From positions 1 to 26,955 of the forward strand of contig CAZCUQ010000016.1 of NCBI GenBank assembly GCA_964501705.1: a DNA stretch of 26,955 nucleotides, read 5' to 3'. The DNA is from RGIG4694 sp964501705 (GTDB taxonomy: Bacteria > Bacillota > Clostridia > Oscillospirales > Ruminococcaceae). The first letter of the stretch is position 1, and every line of letters starts with the position of its first letter. Shown here piece by piece: positions 1 to 7,618 of this stretch. Under the pieces are notes generated by a model. That model saw only the letters and a list, made by a program, of their open reading frames with translations. It searched no databases and was not told the origin of the DNA. A program made the position numbers and the translations under genes.

Positions 1-217
1 GGGCAACATCGTTTACGAGACGGTCACCTATATACAATTCGCCTTCGGAGATTTCTTCAAGTCCAGCGATCATACGGAGAGTGGTGGACTTTCCGCAGCC
101 GGAGGGACCGACGAGAATAATAAATTCCTTATCCTTGATTTCAAGATTAACGTCCGATACAGCAACAACGCCGCCGGGATATTTTTTATAAATTGACCTG
201 AGTGACAAACTTGCCAT
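1..217 (-). CDS. ABC transporter ATP-binding protein, N-terminal part (sugar-import MsmK/UgpC type), cut by window start
   Basis: Only the first 72 codons lie in the window, read on the minus strand from ATG at 215-217. The product starts MASLSLRSIYKKYPGG and holds a Walker A motif GPSGCGKST at residues 37-45, followed by TLRMIAGLEE and EGELYIG. This spacing and the short 'V(A)V-DV-L-I-DKEF' lead are typical of the ATPase subunits that energise carbohydrate ABC importers (MsmK, UgpC, MalK). The protein would sit on the cytoplasmic face with two permease subunits. A good ribosome site, GGAGGAAAG, lies just upstream (minus strand, about 223-231), and a promoter is visible at 288-316. The regulatory C-terminal domain that would separate sugar-type from other ATPases is outside the window, so substrate class is inferred only from the N-terminus. 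Confidence 0.85.
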   Translation of the reverse strand, partial: MASLSLRSIYKKYPGGVVAVSDVNLEIKDKEFIILVGPSGCGKSTTLRMIAGLEEISEGELYIGDRLVNDVA

Positions 218-287
218 TTGAGCTTTCCTCCTATAATGTTTATTGCTGCCGAAGCTTTCTTTTTTCACGTCATTCGGCTATAATAAT

Positions 288-316
288 ATAATAACAGATT
301 CTTCTTACAAATACAA
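288..316 (-). promoter_or_regulatory. Probable sigma-A promoter of the ABC ATPase gene
   Basis: On the minus strand a -35 TTGTAT (311-316) and a -10 TATTAT (288-293) are separated by 17 bases. The leader from here to the ATG at 217 is about 65 bases and AT-rich with no clear structure. The rest of the 218-403 gap holds a 7-bp inverted repeat CAAACTT/AAGTTTG (330-336 and 354-360) and a weak 4-bp hairpin followed by Ts (minus strand, 404 down to about 382) that could end the rsuA transcript. Confidence 0.5.
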
Positions 317-403
317 GTCACTTATTAACCAAACTTTAAAAAAATTATTTATTAAGTTTGACGGAAAACTTACAAGAAGTTAAAAAACGGAGAAAAAAAA
401 CCG

Positions 404-1117
404 TCAGTTTTCATATATTTTAACAAGTTCCTCATTTGTGATCTCGCGGCAATTTCCGAGAGAAAGACTTGGGTCAAGCGGAAGATTCCCTATCTGCACA
501 CGTTTCAGATAAACGACCTCGTTGTCCATAGCTTTTATCATTCGTTTTATCTGATGATATTTTCCCTCGCGGATTGTAATAATTACTTTTCTTTTATCCT
601 CCGGATTTATTACAATTTCTGCGCTTTTGCATTTTTCGCCGCCGTCTATTGCCAGACCCTCGCGAAATTTTGCGACATAGCTTTCATCAGCTTTGTTTTT
701 AAGCTCCGCGTGATAGATCTTATTCACATGACAGGCAGGGGAGATAAGCCTGTGAGCAGCGTCTCCGTCGTCGGTCAGGAAAACGAAGCCTTCGGTATCC
801 TTGTCGAGCCTGCCCGCGGGCGCAAGTTTTTTTCTCATAAGCTCTTCGGGGATAAGAGAAAGAACCGTCGGAGAGATCTCGTCTCTTGCGGCGCATACCA
901 CTCCCGACGGTTTATTCAGCATAATATAAATGTGTTCTCTGTAGATGATCTCTTTTCCGCTGACCGAAACAACGTCGCATTCGGGAGAGATTTTCATATC
1001 GAAAAGCTTTGCGGTGATTCCCGATACCTGAACTTCCCTTTTTTTTATAAGTTCCTTTGCGTCGTTTCGGGAGATATTCAGCTGATTTGAAAGATATCTG
1101 TCAAGTCTTGTTTTCAT
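404..1117 (-). CDS. rsuA: Pseudouridine synthase, RsuA family (16S rRNA type)
   Basis: A 237-residue protein, the normal length for this family. It begins with an S4 RNA-binding domain (about residues 1-60, with RLDRYLSNQL and SRNDAKELIKKREVQVSG). The catalytic domain follows, with the signature GRLDKDTEGFVFLT at 102-115; D105 is the catalytic aspartate. Other family marks are YIMLNKPSGVVCA and YHQIKRMI. RsuA enzymes isomerise a single uridine of small-subunit rRNA; assignment to RsuA rather than RluB/E rests on length and overall layout, not on a test of the target. The start at ATG 1117 lies one base after the stop of the S1-domain gene, so the two are probably co-transcribed. It appears to be the last gene of the divIC-yabR-rsuA unit. 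Confidence 0.85.
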   Translation of the reverse strand: MKTRLDRYLSNQLNISRNDAKELIKKREVQVSGITAKLFDMKISPECDVVSVSGKEIIYREHIYIMLNKPSGVVCAARDEISPTVLSLIPEELMRKKLAPAGRLDKDTEGFVFLTDDGDAAHRLISPACHVNKIYHAELKNKADESYVAKFREGLAIDGGEKCKSAEIVINPEDKRKVIITIREGKYHQIKRMIKAMDNEVVYLKRVQIGNLPLDPSLSLGNCREITNEELVKIYEN

Positions 1118-1118
1118 A

Positions 1119-1550
1119 TTATCCGTTTCTTTTTCTCGATGTATTTCGTCTTTTTCCGTCGATATTTTTTTTGATATCGCTCATTTTTTCATCGGAGGAC
1201 GCCTTGAATTTATTCATCATATCCTCGAATGCGGCTTCTTTTGTGAGGGGAGCCTTTGCGGCAGGCGAAGATTTTCTCCCTCCGCCGTTTCCCTTAAAAT
1301 CCCTGCCGCGTTCGGGTTCGAGAGCTTTCTTTATGGAGAGTGAAACCTTGCCGTTTTCATTTACGGACAGAACCCTCACCTTTACCTCATCGCCTACGGA
1401 AAGGTGATCCTCAATTTTGTTTACGTAAGTATTGGCGATCTCGGAAATATGAACCATTCCCGTCATGCCTTCTCCAATATCGATGAAAGCTCCGAAATTT
1501 GTGATCCCGGAAACCTTTCCGCCGTATATTTTTCCTATTTCAGGGTGCAT
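1119..1550 (-). CDS. yabR: S1-domain RNA-binding protein, YabR-like
   Basis: The protein starts MHPEIGKIYGGKVSGITNFGAFIDI and has one S1 domain (about residues 1-75), including GMTGMVHISEIA, YVNKIEDHLSVGDEVKVRVLSV and KVSLSIKKA. A basic, low-complexity tail follows, rich in Gly, Lys, Arg and Ser, ending KRRNTSRKRNG, which would favour RNA or ribosome contact. The ATG at 1550 is chosen because a strong GGGAGG lies ten bases upstream; an in-frame TTG eight codons earlier lies upstream of that site. An S1 gene directly after divIC is the Bacillus subtilis divIC-yabR order, which supports the name. The precise role of YabR-type proteins is not settled; the family is proposed to bind RNA or ribosomes. 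Confidence 0.8.
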   Translation of the reverse strand: MHPEIGKIYGGKVSGITNFGAFIDIGEGMTGMVHISEIANTYVNKIEDHLSVGDEVKVRVLSVNENGKVSLSIKKALEPERGRDFKGNGGGRKSSPAAKAPLTKEAAFEDMMNKFKASSDEKMSDIKKNIDGKRRNTSRKRNG

Positions 1551-1582
1551 TAAATGTTGTCCTCCCAAAAACAAATAATTTT

Positions 1583-1930
1583 TTAACTTCTTGTAGTATC
1601 GTAGAATCTGCGTTCGGACGGATAAGCATAGCCGTAAAGTTCAATTGCTATTCTTTCCATATAGGAGCGTTCATCGTCCTCATTTATAATGGATTCGTAT
1701 CCTGCGTTTTCGGCAATGAGAGCTTCTTCTTCGGCTTTAAGCTCCGCGAGAGCGGCTTCGCTTTCAGCGGTGTCTTTTTTGTCGGAAGAAATTGAGAACG
1801 CGCACCAAATGAGGAATATTGCCGAAACGCCGGTCATCACCATCCTGCCGAGCTTGTTGTCTTTTTTCTTTTTAAGATAATATTTTCCCTCGGCATTTTG
1901 TTGTTTATCTTTTTTTCTGACGCGTGCCAT
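1583..1930 (-). CDS. divIC: Septum formation initiator DivIC/FtsB-like membrane protein
   Basis: A 115-residue small bitopic protein. A basic cytoplasmic head (MARVRKKDKQQN, then a KKKK run) leads into one hydrophobic segment at about residues 30-48 (MVMTGVSAIFLIWCAFSI). An acidic, heptad-like stretch follows (EAALAELKAEEEALIAENAGYESII) that should form the coiled coil with FtsL. The short C-terminus (MERIAIELYGYAYPSERRFYD) resembles the conserved DivIC end. The protein is expected in the divisome with FtsL and DivIB/FtsQ. The ATG at 1930 is preferred over one 14 codons upstream because AGAGGCGG precedes it. It heads the divIC-yabR-rsuA unit, with a promoter at about 2032-2061. Confidence 0.8.
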   Translation of the reverse strand: MARVRKKDKQQNAEGKYYLKKKKDNKLGRMVMTGVSAIFLIWCAFSISSDKKDTAESEAALAELKAEEEALIAENAGYESIINEDDERSYMERIAIELYGYAYPSERRFYDTTRS

Positions 1931-2031
1931 CTGACCGCCTCTTTTCTTTTTTCTGTGAGTAAACGCCGACAAAAATCGAAAAACGGAGATTGATTTTACC
2001 GCAAACGATATGATCGGAGAATCTCATTTAT

Positions 2032-2061
2032 ATTATACAACAAAACCACTTGGTTTTTCAA
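2032..2061 (-). promoter_or_regulatory. Probable promoter of divIC, overlapping the che terminator hairpin
   Basis: On the minus strand a -35-like TTGAAA (2056-2061) and a perfect TATAAT (2032-2037) are 18 bases apart. The -35 element lies in the loop and inner stem of the hairpin at 2042-2069. The leader to the divIC ATG is about 95 bases and shows no obvious element apart from the ribosome site. Confidence 0.5.
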
Positions 2062-2069
2062 GTGGTTTT
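2042..2069 (-). terminator. Hairpin terminator at the end of the che operon
   Basis: An 11-bp perfect stem AAAACCACTTG/CAAGTGGTTTT (2042-2052 and 2059-2069) with a six-base loop lies about 55 bases past the second cheW. The minus-strand tail after the stem is TTTTGTTGTAT, an imperfect U-tract, and a run of As precedes it, so it could act in both directions. No plus-strand gene ends here, so its main client should be the chemotaxis operon. Confidence 0.65.
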
Positions 2070-2122
2070 AAGTTTTTTTGTATTTTTTATTCGTTTTCGC
2101 CAAAATATAGGTTTATTTTTAG

Positions 2123-2632
2123 TTAATTTGAATTGTTCACGCTTTCAAGACCGTCTTTGACGGCGTCAAGCATATCATCGGTGAGCATTCTTTCGTTATC
2201 TAGGAGCATGATGATATCTTCGTTCTTTTTTACAACGCCGTTAATATACTCTGTCCTCTTGGCGGTAAGTCCGGGAGGCGGCATTATTTCGCTGTTTTTG
2301 ATCTGAACCACGCTGTCCACCGTATCGACTACAAAGCCCACAACGGTCTCCTTGCAGCTTATCGTAACGATGCAGGTCCTGTCCGTATACGCCGCTTCGG
2401 GCATATGAAAGCGAAGGCGCGTATCGATTATCGGGATAACGCTTCCCCTGACATTGATGATACCCTTTGCATACGGGGGAAATTCGGGTACGCCGGTGAT
2501 CCTCGGCACGGATATTATTTCCTGTACTCCCGATATCGGAAAAGCGTAGTATTCTCCGTTGATGATAAATCTGAGATAACCCTCTTCCATATCGTCCGAA
2601 GCGCTCGTTTGTTTGTTTTTTTCAATACTCAT
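2123..2632 (-). CDS. cheW: Chemotaxis coupling protein CheW (second copy, distal)
   Basis: A 169-residue protein with one CheW domain (about residues 17-150): YLRFIINGEYYAFPISGVQEIISV, KGIINVRGSVIPIIDTRLRF, TCIVTISCKETVVGFVVDTVDSVVQI and the late YINGVVKK. CheW links chemoreceptors to the kinase CheA in cytoplasmic arrays. It is preceded by GGAGG and lies 17 bases after cheB, as the last gene of the operon. It differs clearly from the other CheW at 4515-4979 (for example PRITGVPEFPPYAKG against PRIPDYIKG), so the two are old paralogues rather than a recent copy. The extra N-terminal 15 residues are charged and poorly conserved. Confidence 0.92.
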   Translation of the reverse strand: MSIEKNKQTSASDDMEEGYLRFIINGEYYAFPISGVQEIISVPRITGVPEFPPYAKGIINVRGSVIPIIDTRLRFHMPEAAYTDRTCIVTISCKETVVGFVVDTVDSVVQIKNSEIMPPPGLTAKRTEYINGVVKKNEDIIMLLDNERMLTDDMLDAVKDGLESVNNSN

Positions 2633-2649
2633 AATGCACCTCCGTCGCT

Positions 2650-3630
2650 TTATAGATTTCTGATTATGGTTCCCGCTATTTCGGAAAGTGGTTTTTGTAT
2701 CTCGGCCGCGCCTATTTTGTAAGCTTCCATGGGCATACCGTATACAACGCAGGACGCTTCGTCCTGAACTATCGTATATGCTCCCTTGTCGTGCATCTGT
2801 TTAAGGCCGCACGCTCCGTCGGCGCCCATTCCCGTGAGGAGAACGCCGACAGCTTCCTTTCCCGCGCACTGAGCGACACTTTCAAACATAACGTCTGCCG
2901 ACGGGATATGCCCCGATACCTTGTTTCCTTTCCTGACTTTTACGAAGTATCCCTCCCGGTCGCGGCAAACGTTCATCTGAAAGCCCGCCTTGCCTATTAT
3001 ACATTCACCGCTGTGTACCCTGTCGCCGTCCTCCGCCTCCCTGACACTCAGCGAGGAGTTTCTGGCAAGTCTTTCAGCATACATTTTGGTAAACACTCCG
3101 GGAGGCATATGCTGAACTATAACTATCGGAGGCACGGTAGGAGGAAGATGAGTAACGACCTCTTCGATCGCGTCGGTGCCGCCCGTGGAAGCGCCGATCG
3201 CTATTATCGAGCGCTTTGTCTTTTTGGGCACAACGGGTACGGAATTGATCTTTCCCGCTATTATTACCTTTTCGGTGAGAGTTTTCAAAAAAGCTATATT
3301 TTCTATTTCGGTGCGCGGTTTTTTCAGGACGTAAAGTCCGCCCGCCTGTCTCACCCGCGATTCGGAAAGATTGAGCGATGTAATTACGATAACGGGAATG
3401 GGACACTGAGGAATAAGCTTCGTTAAGAATTTCATTCCGTCCATTCTCGGCATTTCCACGTCAAGCGTCAGAACATCGGGTTTGAGACTTACAATAAGGT
3501 CTCTTGCCTCATAAGGATTATTTGCTGTTCCCACGACTTCAAAGCCTGCGTTTGTAAGCTCTGTATTCAGGAAATCACAGAAGAATTCCGAATCGTCAAC
3601 AACTAAAACTCGGATAGGTCTTAAAGACAT
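2650..3630 (-). CDS. cheB: CheB: receiver domain plus chemoreceptor methylesterase/glutamine deamidase
   Basis: A 326-residue protein of standard length. The receiver domain (1-125) has the acidic pair VDDSEF, the phospho-acceptor D57 in DVLTLDVEMPRMDG and the lysine in LKKP. The C-terminal esterase (about 140-325) has the catalytic triad S148 (GASTGGTDAIEEV), H174 (VQHMPPGVF) and D271 (LLTGMGADGACG). It removes methyl groups from, and deamidates, chemoreceptors once phosphorylated by CheA, opposing the CheR encoded just before it. A GGAGAG site precedes the ATG, with a 45-base gap from cheR. All key residues are present, so it should be active. Confidence 0.95.
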   Translation of the reverse strand: MSLRPIRVLVVDDSEFFCDFLNTELTNAGFEVVGTANNPYEARDLIVSLKPDVLTLDVEMPRMDGMKFLTKLIPQCPIPVIVITSLNLSESRVRQAGGLYVLKKPRTEIENIAFLKTLTEKVIIAGKINSVPVVPKKTKRSIIAIGASTGGTDAIEEVVTHLPPTVPPIVIVQHMPPGVFTKMYAERLARNSSLSVREAEDGDRVHSGECIIGKAGFQMNVCRDREGYFVKVRKGNKVSGHIPSADVMFESVAQCAGKEAVGVLLTGMGADGACGLKQMHDKGAYTIVQDEASCVVYGMPMEAYKIGAAEIQKPLSEIAGTIIRNL

Positions 3631-3675
3631 AGTATACTTTCTCTCCGTTAATATAATGTAATGGAATGGGACATT

Positions 3676-4497
3676 TCATCCCTTGACCTTTTCAAGCTTG
3701 CGGTATATGGCAGGTTTGATATATTTGTAGCGCGTATCCTTTGAAACGTTTTCCGCGTGTCCTATAAAGAGGTATCCGCCGTCCTTGGTGCAGTCGTAGA
3801 ACCTCTCGATAAGAGCGTTCTTGGTGTCGTTTTCAAAGTAGATCATAACGTTTCTGCAAAGAATAAGGTCAAAGGGTCTTTTGTAGGTTATGGGATCCAT
3901 AAGGTTGAACTTTTTGTAGATTATCTCGTTGCGAAGCTCTTCCTTTACCTGGTATGTATCGTTGTCTATCTTATTGAAGTATTTTTTCTTCCATGCGTCC
4001 GGGAGATCGCTTACCGCCTCATCGGAGTAAACGCCCATTTTGGCTTTTCTGAGCACATCGGTGTCGAGATCGGTCGCGAGAATCTTAAGATCCCAGCCTG
4101 ATTTTTTGCTGCCGAAATACTCGTCAATGACCATAGCTATGGTATACGGTTCCTGTCCCGTTGAAGCGGCGGCGCACCAGATACGTGCGTCTCTGTCTCT
4201 TACGGAGCTTTCGATATATGGAAGCACTGTTTGTTTCATAAACTCGAAATGTTCAGGCTCACGCATAAAGAAAGTATGGTTTGTGGTAAGCTTGTTTACA
4301 AGAGCTATCGCTTCCGCTCCCGATTTATCCGAGAGCGCGTAGTTGATATACGAGGAGAAGCTGTCGAAGCCCTTGTTCACGACAATGGAGCTGAGCCTTC
4401 CCTCGATGAGGACTCTTTTCTTTTCAAGGTTTATCCCGTAGTTTGATTTCATGTAATCTACGAGTCTGTGGAAATCCGCGTCTGTCAGACTGAGCAT
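3676..4497 (-). CDS. cheR: CheR: chemoreceptor glutamate O-methyltransferase
   Basis: A 273-residue protein. The N-terminal helical CheR_N domain covers about residues 1-75 (FHRLVDYMKSNYGINL, KKRVLIEGRL). The SAM-binding methyltransferase fold follows, with IWCAAASTGQEPYTIAM (glycine-rich loop variant CAAASTGQEP), ILATDLDTDVL and the family signature FDLILCRNVMIYF, then GYLFIGHAEN. It methylates receptor glutamates using S-adenosylmethionine, the adaptation arm of chemotaxis. No C-terminal pentapeptide-binding insert can be judged by eye. It lies 17 bases after the proximal cheW, with AAAGGAG upstream of the start. Confidence 0.95.
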   Translation of the reverse strand: MLSLTDADFHRLVDYMKSNYGINLEKKRVLIEGRLSSIVVNKGFDSFSSYINYALSDKSGAEAIALVNKLTTNHTFFMREPEHFEFMKQTVLPYIESSVRDRDARIWCAAASTGQEPYTIAMVIDEYFGSKKSGWDLKILATDLDTDVLRKAKMGVYSDEAVSDLPDAWKKKYFNKIDNDTYQVKEELRNEIIYKKFNLMDPITYKRPFDLILCRNVMIYFENDTKNALIERFYDCTKDGGYLFIGHAENVSKDTRYKYIKPAIYRKLEKVKG

Positions 4498-4514
4498 ATT
4501 TGAGAACGCTCCTT

Positions 4515-4979
4515 TTATGAGTGATCGGAAATCAGCTTTTCGCAGTTAAGAAGCTGTCTTACCTCACCGTTAGATTCAATAATATTTTTAATGTACTTGT
4601 TAGAGTTAACGTTTCGGCAGTCGGGCGGGAGACTTATTTCCTCGGGGCGGACAGTGAGAACCTCTCTGACCCTGTCCACTATAATTCCCACGTAGTTCCC
4701 GTCGGAAAACTCAAGCACAATAATGCAGGTACGGTCGTCGTAAGGTATTTCTTCCTTCCCGAAGCGTTTTCTTACGCTTATTATCGGGACGATTTTTCCT
4801 CTGAGGTTTATGATGCCTTTAATGTAGTCGGGTATCCTCGGAACAATCGTAATTGTTTCGATGCTGATTATTTCGTTGATATATTTGATTTCTATTCCGT
4901 AAACGGTTTCGTCTATGCTGAAAAGCAGGACTTCTGCGCCCTCGGAGGGGAAATCCCTGGCAGTAATTTCTTCGCTCAT
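4515..4979 (-). CDS. cheW: Chemotaxis coupling protein CheW (proximal copy)
   Basis: A 154-residue single-domain CheW: VLLFSIDETVYGIEIKYINEIISI, PDYIKGIINLRGKIVPIISVRKRF, TCIIVLEFSDGNYVGIIVDRVREVLTV and NKYIKNII near the end. It sits 35 bases after cheA and 17 before cheR. Together with the distal CheW it gives the array two adaptor proteins, or one may serve a different receptor class. The ISVRKRFG segment is the normal receptor/CheA contact region of the family. Confidence 0.94.
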   Translation of the reverse strand: MSEEITARDFPSEGAEVLLFSIDETVYGIEIKYINEIISIETITIVPRIPDYIKGIINLRGKIVPIISVRKRFGKEEIPYDDRTCIIVLEFSDGNYVGIIVDRVREVLTVRPEEISLPPDCRNVNSNKYIKNIIESNGEVRQLLNCEKLISDHS

Positions 4980-5014
4980 ATCAAAATCTTTCCTTTCGGC
5001 GTTATTTAATGACG

Positions 5015-7438
5015 TTAATATTCCGAGATGATGTTTCCTACGTCAAGGATAAGCGTAATGGAGCCGTCGCCGAGTATCGAGCATCCCGCCATGCCGCTTT
5101 CCTTTATGTTGAAGTAGTTAAGCATCGACGGGAACGGCTTTACGACTATCTGCTGCTCGCCGATAAGGTCATCGGCGAGGAGACACGCTTTTTTGCCGTC
5201 GGATTCAATTTCGACCCGGATAATAATTCCGCTGCAGATATCGGTTGTCGAAGGTTCAAGTCCGTACAGCTCATAGAGACGAATAAGCGGATAACATTCT
5301 CCTCTTATCATTATCATTTCTCTGCCGTCGGTGTCGCGCAGAAGCTGATTCGTCTTAACCTTGAAGGATTCCTTGATAACGTTTATCGGTATCGTGAAGA
5401 TGGATTTTCCGACGGAGATCTCCATTCCGTCCACGATTGAAAGCGTAAGAGGTATCTTTATAATGAACTGAGTTCCCTCTCCCTCCTTGGAATCAACGGA
5501 AACGGTGCCTCCCGTTTTTTCGATATTCTTTTTAACGACATCCATTCCGACGCCTCTTCCGGAGTATTCGGTAACCGTATCGTTTGTCGAGAAGCCGGGG
5601 AGCATTATCATATTGAAGATTTCCTTGTCGGTATATTCGCTTGCGGGCTTTGTGAGCAAACCGTTTCTTTCCGCCTTTTCGAGAACTTTTTCGGAGTTGA
5701 TCCCGGCGCCGTCGTCCGCCACGATTATTATTACCTCGCCCGAAGAATTATACGCGGAGAGGGTGATCCTTCCCTTTGCGGGCTTGCCTCTTGCGATTCT
5801 GTCTTCAACGTTTTCCTCTATGCCGTGATCCATGGAGTTGCGGACCATATGCATGAGCGGGTCGTTGAGATTATCTATGATAGATTTATCGACCTCCGTT
5901 TCTTCGCCCTCGAATACGAGATCGACGTCCTTGTTGAGTTTTACTTTCATGTCTCTTACGATTCTTGTCATCTTGTTGAAAGCTCCCGAAAGGGGAACCA
6001 TTCGTATAGACATTACCGTTTCCTGAAGCTCGGAATTAAGTTTTCTGAGCTGTCTTGCCGCTTTCTGGAAGTTATCAAGCTTCAGACCCTTGACTTTAAG
6101 GTCGGGGCTTGAAGTGACCATTGCCTCGGTGATAACGATCTCGCCGACTATGTCGAGGAGCTGGTCGAGCTTGTTGAGGTTCACGGAGATGAGCGACTGC
6201 TTCGAGCCGCCCGTAACCGCAGGGACGGGAGTTTTTTTTGCGGTATCCGCAGGTTTCCCGGCGGGAGAAGCGGGCTTCTCCTCGCTTTTCTTTTCGGGAA
6301 GTTCTCCTGTTTTTGCCTCGGAGACTTTTTCTTCTTCGGGTTTATCCGATGCCATGTGAAGTATTTTCGCTTCCTTGACGTTAGCGGTAGATTTTATCAT
6401 TTCGAGGATGGCGCTGTCATCGGCGGTCTTGCAGTAGATGATAAAGCCGTTCTTGACGATCTCTGCGGAGCTTTGCTGATTTGTTTCTATGTCGGACGGG
6501 AAGAAAGCGAGTTCTTCACATTCCTCGCGGATATTGTTTACTACCATGAGCGCGCGGAGATTTTCCATCTTGCAGTCATCCGCGAAATCGACTCTTATCT
6601 TTGTGAGAGCGTATTCGGGGACTTCCTTTTCTCCCGAACCCGCCGCAGCTGTTATCTCATATGATTTGACGTTTGGAGAAGCGGAGATCATATCGGCGAT
6701 CTCGCGGACGCTTATATCGGGAAGAGGACGGAAATGAACAGTGAATCCGTTTTCGATGATATACGCCGCTGTGTCGGGATTGTCCTCGATATCCTCGGGT
6801 TCGCAGGTAATCGCGGAGCATTCGCTTTTAATATTGTTCACGACAAGCAGCGCGCGGAGATTTTCCATACGGCAGTCATCCTCGAAATAGATCCTGACGC
6901 TTGTCATGCTGTCTCCTCCGTTAGTGGAGACGGTTATCATCTTTGCGGGATCGTTACTGTTCTTTGCGGCGGCCGGACTGTCTGCGGGGGCGTCCTTTTC
7001 CGCGGGAGCCGTTTCTCCGCCCTTCAGAACATTTGCGAAAGCTTCGATCTTGTTCATGTGCTCCGAGAAATCGGTAGCGTCGTAGTCATCCTGCTGAAGA
7101 AGATCGATTTCGGCTTTGAGCAGATCCGACGCGGTGAATACCAGATCGAACAGAGTTTTTTTGTCCTTTATTTCGGGATTGTCTTCTCTGATTATGAAGA
7201 ACATATCCTCAATAGTATGAGCAAGGTGCGACATATTTTCAAGTCCCATCATCGCCGAAGAACCCTTGATCGTGTGCATTATGCGGAAGATCTCGTTTAT
7301 ATCTTCTTCGCCGAAGGTGCTTTCGTTTTCGGTTTTCATCAGGATCTGATCGAGCTGTTCAAGTAGGGACGTGGTTTCAAATATATACATATCAACCATG
7401 TTTTCCATGCCCGCTTCAAATTTAGCCATAGCTTCCAT
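5015..7438 (-). CDS. cheA: Chemotaxis histidine kinase CheA with two tandem P2-like domains
   Basis: An 807-residue protein, longer than common CheA (about 650-700). In order: P1/Hpt domain (about 1-130) with phospho-acceptor H55 in FRIMHTIKGSSAMMGL; an Ala/Asp-rich linker; two similar P2-like blocks (about 178-260 and 275-360), each with a DDC-MENLRAL-VVNNI core; a Lys/Pro/Glu-rich linker; P3 dimerisation from about 410; P4 ATPase with the N box LMHMVRNSMDHGIE, DDGAGIN and GFSTNDTVTEYSGRGVGMDVVKKN; and a CheW-like P5 domain to the end. It would autophosphorylate and pass phosphate to CheB and to a CheY encoded elsewhere. The ATG at 7438 has AAAGGA upstream; a second ATG three codons later is nearly as good. 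It is the first gene of the che operon. Confidence 0.95.
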   Translation of the reverse strand: MEAMAKFEAGMENMVDMYIFETTSLLEQLDQILMKTENESTFGEEDINEIFRIMHTIKGSSAMMGLENMSHLAHTIEDMFFIIREDNPEIKDKKTLFDLVFTASDLLKAEIDLLQQDDYDATDFSEHMNKIEAFANVLKGGETAPAEKDAPADSPAAAKNSNDPAKMITVSTNGGDSMTSVRIYFEDDCRMENLRALLVVNNIKSECSAITCEPEDIEDNPDTAAYIIENGFTVHFRPLPDISVREIADMISASPNVKSYEITAAAGSGEKEVPEYALTKIRVDFADDCKMENLRALMVVNNIREECEELAFFPSDIETNQQSSAEIVKNGFIIYCKTADDSAILEMIKSTANVKEAKILHMASDKPEEEKVSEAKTGELPEKKSEEKPASPAGKPADTAKKTPVPAVTGGSKQSLISVNLNKLDQLLDIVGEIVITEAMVTSSPDLKVKGLKLDNFQKAARQLRKLNSELQETVMSIRMVPLSGAFNKMTRIVRDMKVKLNKDVDLVFEGEETEVDKSIIDNLNDPLMHMVRNSMDHGIEENVEDRIARGKPAKGRITLSAYNSSGEVIIIVADDGAGINSEKVLEKAERNGLLTKPASEYTDKEIFNMIMLPGFSTNDTVTEYSGRGVGMDVVKKNIEKTGGTVSVDSKEGEGTQFIIKIPLTLSIVDGMEISVGKSIFTIPINVIKESFKVKTNQLLRDTDGREMIMIRGECYPLIRLYELYGLEPSTTDICSGIIIRVEIESDGKKACLLADDLIGEQQIVVKPFPSMLNYFNIKESGMAGCSILGDGSITLILDVGNIISEY

Positions 7439-7448
7439 TCCTTTCCTT

Positions 7449-7477
7449 TATCGGTCAAAGAAAGTGTCTGACCGATA
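7449..7477 (-). promoter_or_regulatory. Hairpin in the cheA 5' leader, next to its ribosome site
   Basis: A 9-bp perfect inverted repeat TATCGGTCA/TGACCGATA (7449-7457 and 7469-7477) with an 11-base loop ends directly before the AAAGGAAAGG ribosome site of cheA. In the transcript it would fold in the roughly 60-base leader. There is no U-tract behind it, so it is not a terminator; an mRNA-stabilising or translation-tuning role, or a DNA operator, are the options. Confidence 0.45.
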
Positions 7478-7507
7478 ATCTGCTAATAGAACATTATACT
7501 ACATTTT

Positions 7508-7536
7508 ATTATATCACATTTAAAAATTTTCTTCAA
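7508..7536 (-). promoter_or_regulatory. Probable promoter of the che operon
   Basis: On the minus strand TTGAAG (7531-7536) and TATAAT (7508-7513) are 17 bases apart, and the -10 is extended by TG (TGATATAAT). A second TATAAT (7493-7498) lies 15 bases further down without a matching -35. A sigma-28 (motility sigma) consensus is not evident, so the operon may be transcribed by the housekeeping sigma factor. Confidence 0.55.
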
Positions 7537-7608
7537 GTAAATTTTGACAACATTTTTTTCTCGATACTTATAAATATTCAAGCTGTTTTTCGTTAATTTT
7601 ATACAAAA

Positions 7609-7618
7609 NNNNNNNNNN
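7609..7618. other. Scaffold gap (ten Ns)
   Basis: Ten consecutive Ns mark a join of unknown true length between two contigs. Features on either side should not be assumed adjacent. The surrounding region 7439-7901 holds the che promoter and leader, the repeat, a domain fragment and the promoter of the next operon; no full gene lies in it. Confidence 0.98.

Noticed and set aside
554..1090. Long open frames opposite rsuA, che, hem and sulfur genes
   Set aside because: They are antisense shadows of well-supported genes, lack ribosome sites and show no family features.
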